DNA of 23,107 nucleotides from Coptodactyla brooksi (taxonomy: Eukaryota > Arthropoda > Insecta > Coleoptera > Scarabaeidae), in NCBI GenBank assembly GCA_033557675.1, contig JAWQRM010000404.1, positions 1 through 23,107 on the forward strand, read 5' to 3'. Below are positions 18,766 through 23,107 of this stretch, piece after piece. Numbering within the stretch: the stretch's first letter is position 1; the number at the start of each line of letters is the position of its first letter. A program made the position numbers and the translations under genes. The notes beneath the pieces are model-generated. The model was not told where the DNA came from, made no database searches, and saw only the letters and a program-made list of their open reading frames with translations.

Positions 18766-19066
18766 GTATTATTATTTCAATTTAAAAGAATCATTGATAT
18801 ATATTTATTATTTAAATAAATAAACTGAAAAAAAATTAATACAAAATAAATAAATTTAATATATATTTATTATTTATCTAAAACTGATTTCAAAAAGCTT
18901 ATTCATTTGAAGCATCTTATATTCAATTTTAATAAGTATATGCTTTATTATGGATAAAAAACATGTAACTTTCTTTAATCATATATCTCTTATTTGTAAT
19001 TTTCTAACAAAAGAAATGCACTGAATTATTATTCCGACTATTAACGTTTAATGAAAAAGAAAGTAG

Positions 19067-19260
19067 TAATTTACTAGAATATTTAGTCAATAGAAATCAT
19101 ATTTAATAATATAGCCATATACCTTACACAATTTTCCAATTTTACACGTTTTGTACACATACTGTTTCCTGAACCATTTAATTATTGTTAATTTTCAAAA
19201 TGCTTTCTCATGTATTCTTTTCGATATTTTTTGTATATGCTATTCAAAATGTAAGATAGA
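19067..19260. repeat. Outer-type unit of array C, left copy
   Basis: This part matches 22083-22270 better than it matches the four units in between. Shared features are CCAATTTTACACGTTTTGTA, a CTGTTT...GAACC block and GCTTTCTCATGTAT. The inner units at 19733-21583 instead carry CAAATCTTAT-CGTTT and TACAGRATGTTT. The array thus has outer and inner subtypes. Confidence 0.65.
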
Positions 19261-22082
19261 TATTTGTAACAATCTTTTCACTCTAATTTTGTAAAGAACT
19301 CATTTTGCAAAAAAAAACCTTCTCAAAATGTGAAAAAAACTGAAGGTATAAAGAGTGAAAGAGTTATTTTTTATTATATTTTTTTTATTATTTTGTTGTT
19401 TTATAAATCAATCAAGACAACAATCGTGTTGTTGTTTAAGTTAAGTTGTAATATATCGAAATATAATATGGTTGAATCGAAATATAATCGAAATGTTAAT
19501 ATTTCGATTAATTTATTTCTTAAAATCGTTAATACAATTATTAATGTGTCAAGAAAGCAGTAATATAATTTATTTGTTTATTATTTGAGCAAATAAGGTG
19601 AAAAAAAGATTTAATACATATGAAATAAATTTATTATATATTTATTGTTTATCTAAAATTTATTTCAAAAAAACGTATTAATTTGGAGCATCGTATATTT
19701 AATTTTAATAATTTATGCTTTCTAATAAACGGTAATTTATTAGAATATTTAGTCAAGAGAAATAGATTTAGTAATAAAGCCGAACATCTTACACAATTTT
19801 CAAATCTTATACGTTTCCTATACAGGATGTTTTTCGAACCATTTAATTTTTGTTAATTTTCAAAAAAAAAACATTCTCAAAATGTCAAAATTGAAGGTAT
19901 AAAGAGTGAAATGTTTATTTTCTATAAATGATATAATTCTATAAATAAATTGTCTAAATTTATTTACTCAATATTAATATTTCAATTAATTTATTTTCAA
20001 AAATCATTGATATAATTATTAGTGTGCCAAGAAAGCAGTAATATAATATATTTGTTTACCATTTAAAGAAATAAGGTGAAAAAATATTTAATACATATTC
20101 TTTTTTTTTATAAATTTATTACACATTTATTGTTGATCTAAAATTTATTTCGTAAATTTATGCTTTATTATAATATGCTTTATTATGGAGCAATAAATAG
20201 AATGAAAAATATGTATCAATCAATAAGATTTATAACATTTTAGGTTTTTTAATCATATTTCTCTTATTTGTAATTTTCCACAAAAAAAAAACGAAATGAA
20301 TTATTATTCTGACTATTAACATTTAATAAATATATTTTAATAAACGGTAATTTATTAGAATATTTAGTCAAGTGAATTAGATTTAGTAATAAAGCCGTAC
20401 ATCTTACACAATTTTTAAATCTTATTCGTTTCCTCTACAGAATGTTTATCGAACCATAATTTAATTTTTGTTAATTTTGTAAAATGTAAGAAAATTGAAG
20501 ATATATAGAGTGAAATGGTTATTTTTTATAAATGAATCAAGGGCGTATTGTTGTCTAAGTTTATTTGTCAAATTTTAATATTTCAATTAATTTATTTTCA
20601 AAAATCGTTGATATAATTATTAGCGTGCCAAGAAAACAGTAATATAATATATTTTTTAATATTTAAACATATAAGGTAAAAAAATATTTAATACACATTA
20701 AATAAATTTATTACATATTTATTGTTTATCTAAAATTCATTAAAAAAATCTTAATTTGGAGCATCTTATGTTTAATTTTAGTAAGTATATGCTTTATTAT
20801 GGATCAATAAATACAATGAAAAATATGTATCAATCAATAAGATTTACAAATTTTACGTTTTTTAAACATATTTCTCTTATTTGTAATTTTTCAACAAAAA
20901 AAGCGAAATGAATTATTATTCTGACTATTAACATTTAATAAATATATTCTAATAAACGGTAATTTATTAGAATATTTAGTCAATTGAATTAGATTTAATA
21001 GTAACGCCGTACATCTAACACAATTTTCAAATCTTATTCGTTTTCTATACAGAATGTTTTTCGAAACATAATTTAATTATTGTTAATTTTGTAAAAAATA
21101 TTCTCAAAATGTAAGAAAATTGAAGGTATAACGAGTGAAATGTTTATTTTTTATAAATGGTGTATTGTTGTCTAAGTTTATTTACTCAATATTAATATTT
21201 CAATTAATTTATTTTCAAAAAACATTGATATAATTATTACTGTGCCAAGAAAGCAGTAATATAATATATTTGTTTACTATTTTAACAAATAAGGTGAAAA
21301 AATATTTAATAGATATTTTTTTTTAATAAATTTATTACATATTTATTGTTTGTCTAAAATTTATTTCAAAAAATTCTTAATTTGAAGCATCTTAGGTTTA
21401 ATTTTAGTAAACATATGCTTTATTATGGATCAATAAATATAATGAAAAATATGTATCAATCAATAAGATTTAAAAATTTTATGTTTTTTAATCATATTTT
21501 TCTTATTTGTAATTTTTCAAAAAAAAACGAAATGAATTATTATTCTGACTATTAACATTTAATAAACATATTCTAATAAATGGTAATTTATTAGAATATT
21601 TAGTCAATAGAATTATATTTAATAATAATAGTAATAATATTTAATCCTAAAGCCATACGAACCATTTGATTTTTGTAAATTTTGTAAAGAACATATTTTG
21701 TAAAAAACATTTTCAAAATGTGAGAATGAGAAAACTGAAGGTATAAAGAGTGACATGTTTATATTTCGATTAATTTATTTTCAAAAAATCATTTATATAA
21801 TTATTAGTTCGTCAAGAAAAAAATTATTTAATACATATTAAATAAATTTCTTACATATTTATTGTTTATCTAAAATTTATGTCAAAAAACGACTTCATTT
21901 GGAGCACTTTGTATTTATCTGTAACAAACATATGCTTTGTTATAGAATAATATAGCAAAAATACTTGTCAATAAATAAAATGTGTAGCATTTTAGGTTTT
22001 TTAGCATATCTCGATTAATTATAGTTAAAACAAATACAATGAATTATTATTATGATTATTGACGTTTAGTCAAAAAAATTGG

Positions 22083-22270
22083 TAATTTATTAAAATATTT
22101 AGTCAATAGGAATTATATTTAATAATATAGCCATACATCTTACACAATTTTCCAATTTTACACGTTTTGTACACAGACTGTTTTTTGAACCGTTTAATTA
22201 TTGTTAATTTTCAAAATGCTTTCTCATGTATTTTTTTCGATATTTTTGTATTTGCTATTCAAAATGCAAG
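22083..22270. repeat. Outer-type unit of array C, right copy
   Basis: This is the partner of the left outer unit, about 3.0 kb away in the same orientation. The close match over roughly 190 bases, including CTTTCTCATGTAT and CGATATTTTTGTAT, shows that the two share a more recent origin than either does with the inner units. Confidence 0.65.
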
Positions 22271-22639
22271 ATAAATTAAGAGCATATTGGTCTTTAAATT
22301 ATTCATTTACTTAATATTGATATTTCACATCAATTCTTTATTTTCAAAAATCATTGATGTAATGATTAATGTGAAAAGAAAACCATAACGTAGTTTACCT
22401 ATTTATTATTTGAACAAATAAGCTAAAAAAAAGAATTATTCGATTTTTTAAAGTTTTTTTTAAAACATATTTCGATCAATTATATTTTTTTAATATAACG
22501 AGTAATTATTGTTATTATTAATGTTCAATAAAAAAATGTAATTTATTAGAATATTTAGTCAATATAATTATGCTTAATTTAATTATTATTTATGCTTAAT
22601 AGTAAAGCTATAAATCTTTCACAATTTTCCAATCTTGCA

Positions 22640-22780
22640 CAGGGTGTTTTCTTATATTTTCAGTATTTTTCAAATATGCCATCCAAAATGTAAATTAAAA
22701 TTATGCAGGGTGTGCGAAAAAAAATTACTTTCCCTTATGGAACACCCCATATATTGTTACATACATCCATAGGGTGTTTA
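22640..22780. mobile_element. Cluster of transposon-end motifs with a mini-element
   Basis: Three GGGTGT motifs occur in one direction (22640-22648 as CAGGGTGTT, 22706-22713 as CAGGGTGT, 22771-22778 as AGGGTGTT), and one is inverted (GAACACCCC, 22740-22748). The pair 22706 and 22748 bounds a 43-base segment whose right side, AAATTACTTTC followed by GGAACACCCC, resembles a mariner terminal repeat. This looks like two termini with almost nothing between them, a solo-end remnant or very short MITE. The motifs are short, so the reading is tentative. Confidence 0.45.
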
Positions 22781-23107
22781 TTTCTAATTACAAAAACGTA
22801 TAAGATTTGTATGTTTGAAATTTGAAGTGGTGGAGAAATAAATGTTAAAAATATTGAAAAATACTCTGAATCGAAGTGACTGCATTCATTTTTACTGATA
22901 ATTAACCCTTTTTATAAACGTACAGCACCATCGACTTGATTTGTAACAAACAAAGAAACTAGCAACGGAATCATTTTTTATGAAGTTATTAGTTCCTCAC
23001 AGAAACTATTTAAATAAATTAATCTTAAAATCTCAGCCTTCTTTCTAATAATTACTGTTTTGAATATTTGATTCGTGGCACGCTACGTTTGTAAAATGCC
23101 TACAGAC
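22781..23107. other. Right end of window, nothing recognised
   Basis: This is AT-rich, apparently unique sequence beyond the repeat cluster. I found no open frame, splice-site pair or RNA structure that I can support. Confidence 0.4.

Larger units (their letters stand above)
18766..22620. repeat. Array C: seven copies of a ~450-670 bp unit
   Basis: The landmark TAATTTATTAGAATATTTAG recurs at 19067 (slightly changed), 19733, 20348, 20960, 21583, 22083 and 22539, spaced 666, 615, 612, 623, 500 and 456 bases. Other shared blocks keep the same order: ATGCTTTATTATGGAT, CTTACACAATTTT, CAGGATGTTTTTCGAACC with variants, GGTATAAAGAGTGAAA and CAAGAAAGCAGTAATATAAT. Each unit includes a CAGGRTGTTT-type motif like a transposon end, so the unit may derive from an old DNA transposon. 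The plus-strand frame 19330-19563 falls inside a unit and is not conserved in the other units. Confidence 0.85.

Noticed and set aside
19330..19563. Plus-strand frame of 77 codons in array C
   Set aside because: It lies inside one repeat unit, and the corresponding parts of the other units are broken by stops and indels.

Overview
The window reads as nuclear DNA from an arthropod, most likely an insect. It is very AT-rich, has no bacterial-style gene packing and almost no long open frames. It carries a decayed mariner transposon of an insect type, a TCAGT initiator typical of arthropod promoters, and many short repeat families with insect-type ends (CAGGGTGT). I cannot name the species. It contains no intact protein gene, no tRNA or rRNA, and no CRISPR array. 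The best reading is the 5' end of one gene (GC-rich promoter plus first exon) followed by a long intron or intergenic stretch full of repeats.

Layout. 1-440 is AT-rich with nothing recognisable. 440-760 is a GC-rich, TATA-less promoter-like island. 756-1083 is a candidate first exon with three small upstream ORFs, then an ATG at 1055 and a canonical splice donor at 1083/1084. 1860-5150 is array A, about twelve diverged copies of a ~250-350 bp unit, partly organised as a three-unit higher-order repeat. 5347-6175 holds two foldback (palindromic MITE-like) elements. 6200-9780 is array B, built from arms of the same family in one orientation and duplicated again at ~1.4-1.9 kb scale. 9790-11330 is a non-repetitive island. 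11330-13960 is AT-rich with old duplications (region D). 13960-15480 is mostly unique sequence with a candidate regulatory core at 14470-14720.

At 15780-17660 lies the most interesting locus. A mariner transposase pseudogene keeps its N-terminus and C-terminus, but its middle has been replaced by five copies of a ~151 bp tandem repeat made from transposase sequence. It is flanked by two diverged copies of another sequence. The downstream copy continues on the minus strand into an unrecognised degenerate coding stretch of 111 codons with one internal stop. 17655-18340 is a third island of higher complexity. 18766-22620 is array C, seven copies of a ~450-670 bp unit with different outer and inner subtypes. 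22640-22780 is a cluster of transposon termini, and the rest is unremarkable.

No genes visibly work together here. The recurring theme is local amplification: at least three unrelated repeat families, plus a piece of a transposon, have each expanded in place within about 20 kb. The three non-repetitive islands are candidates for regulatory DNA of the gene whose start lies near position 756; that link is inference.
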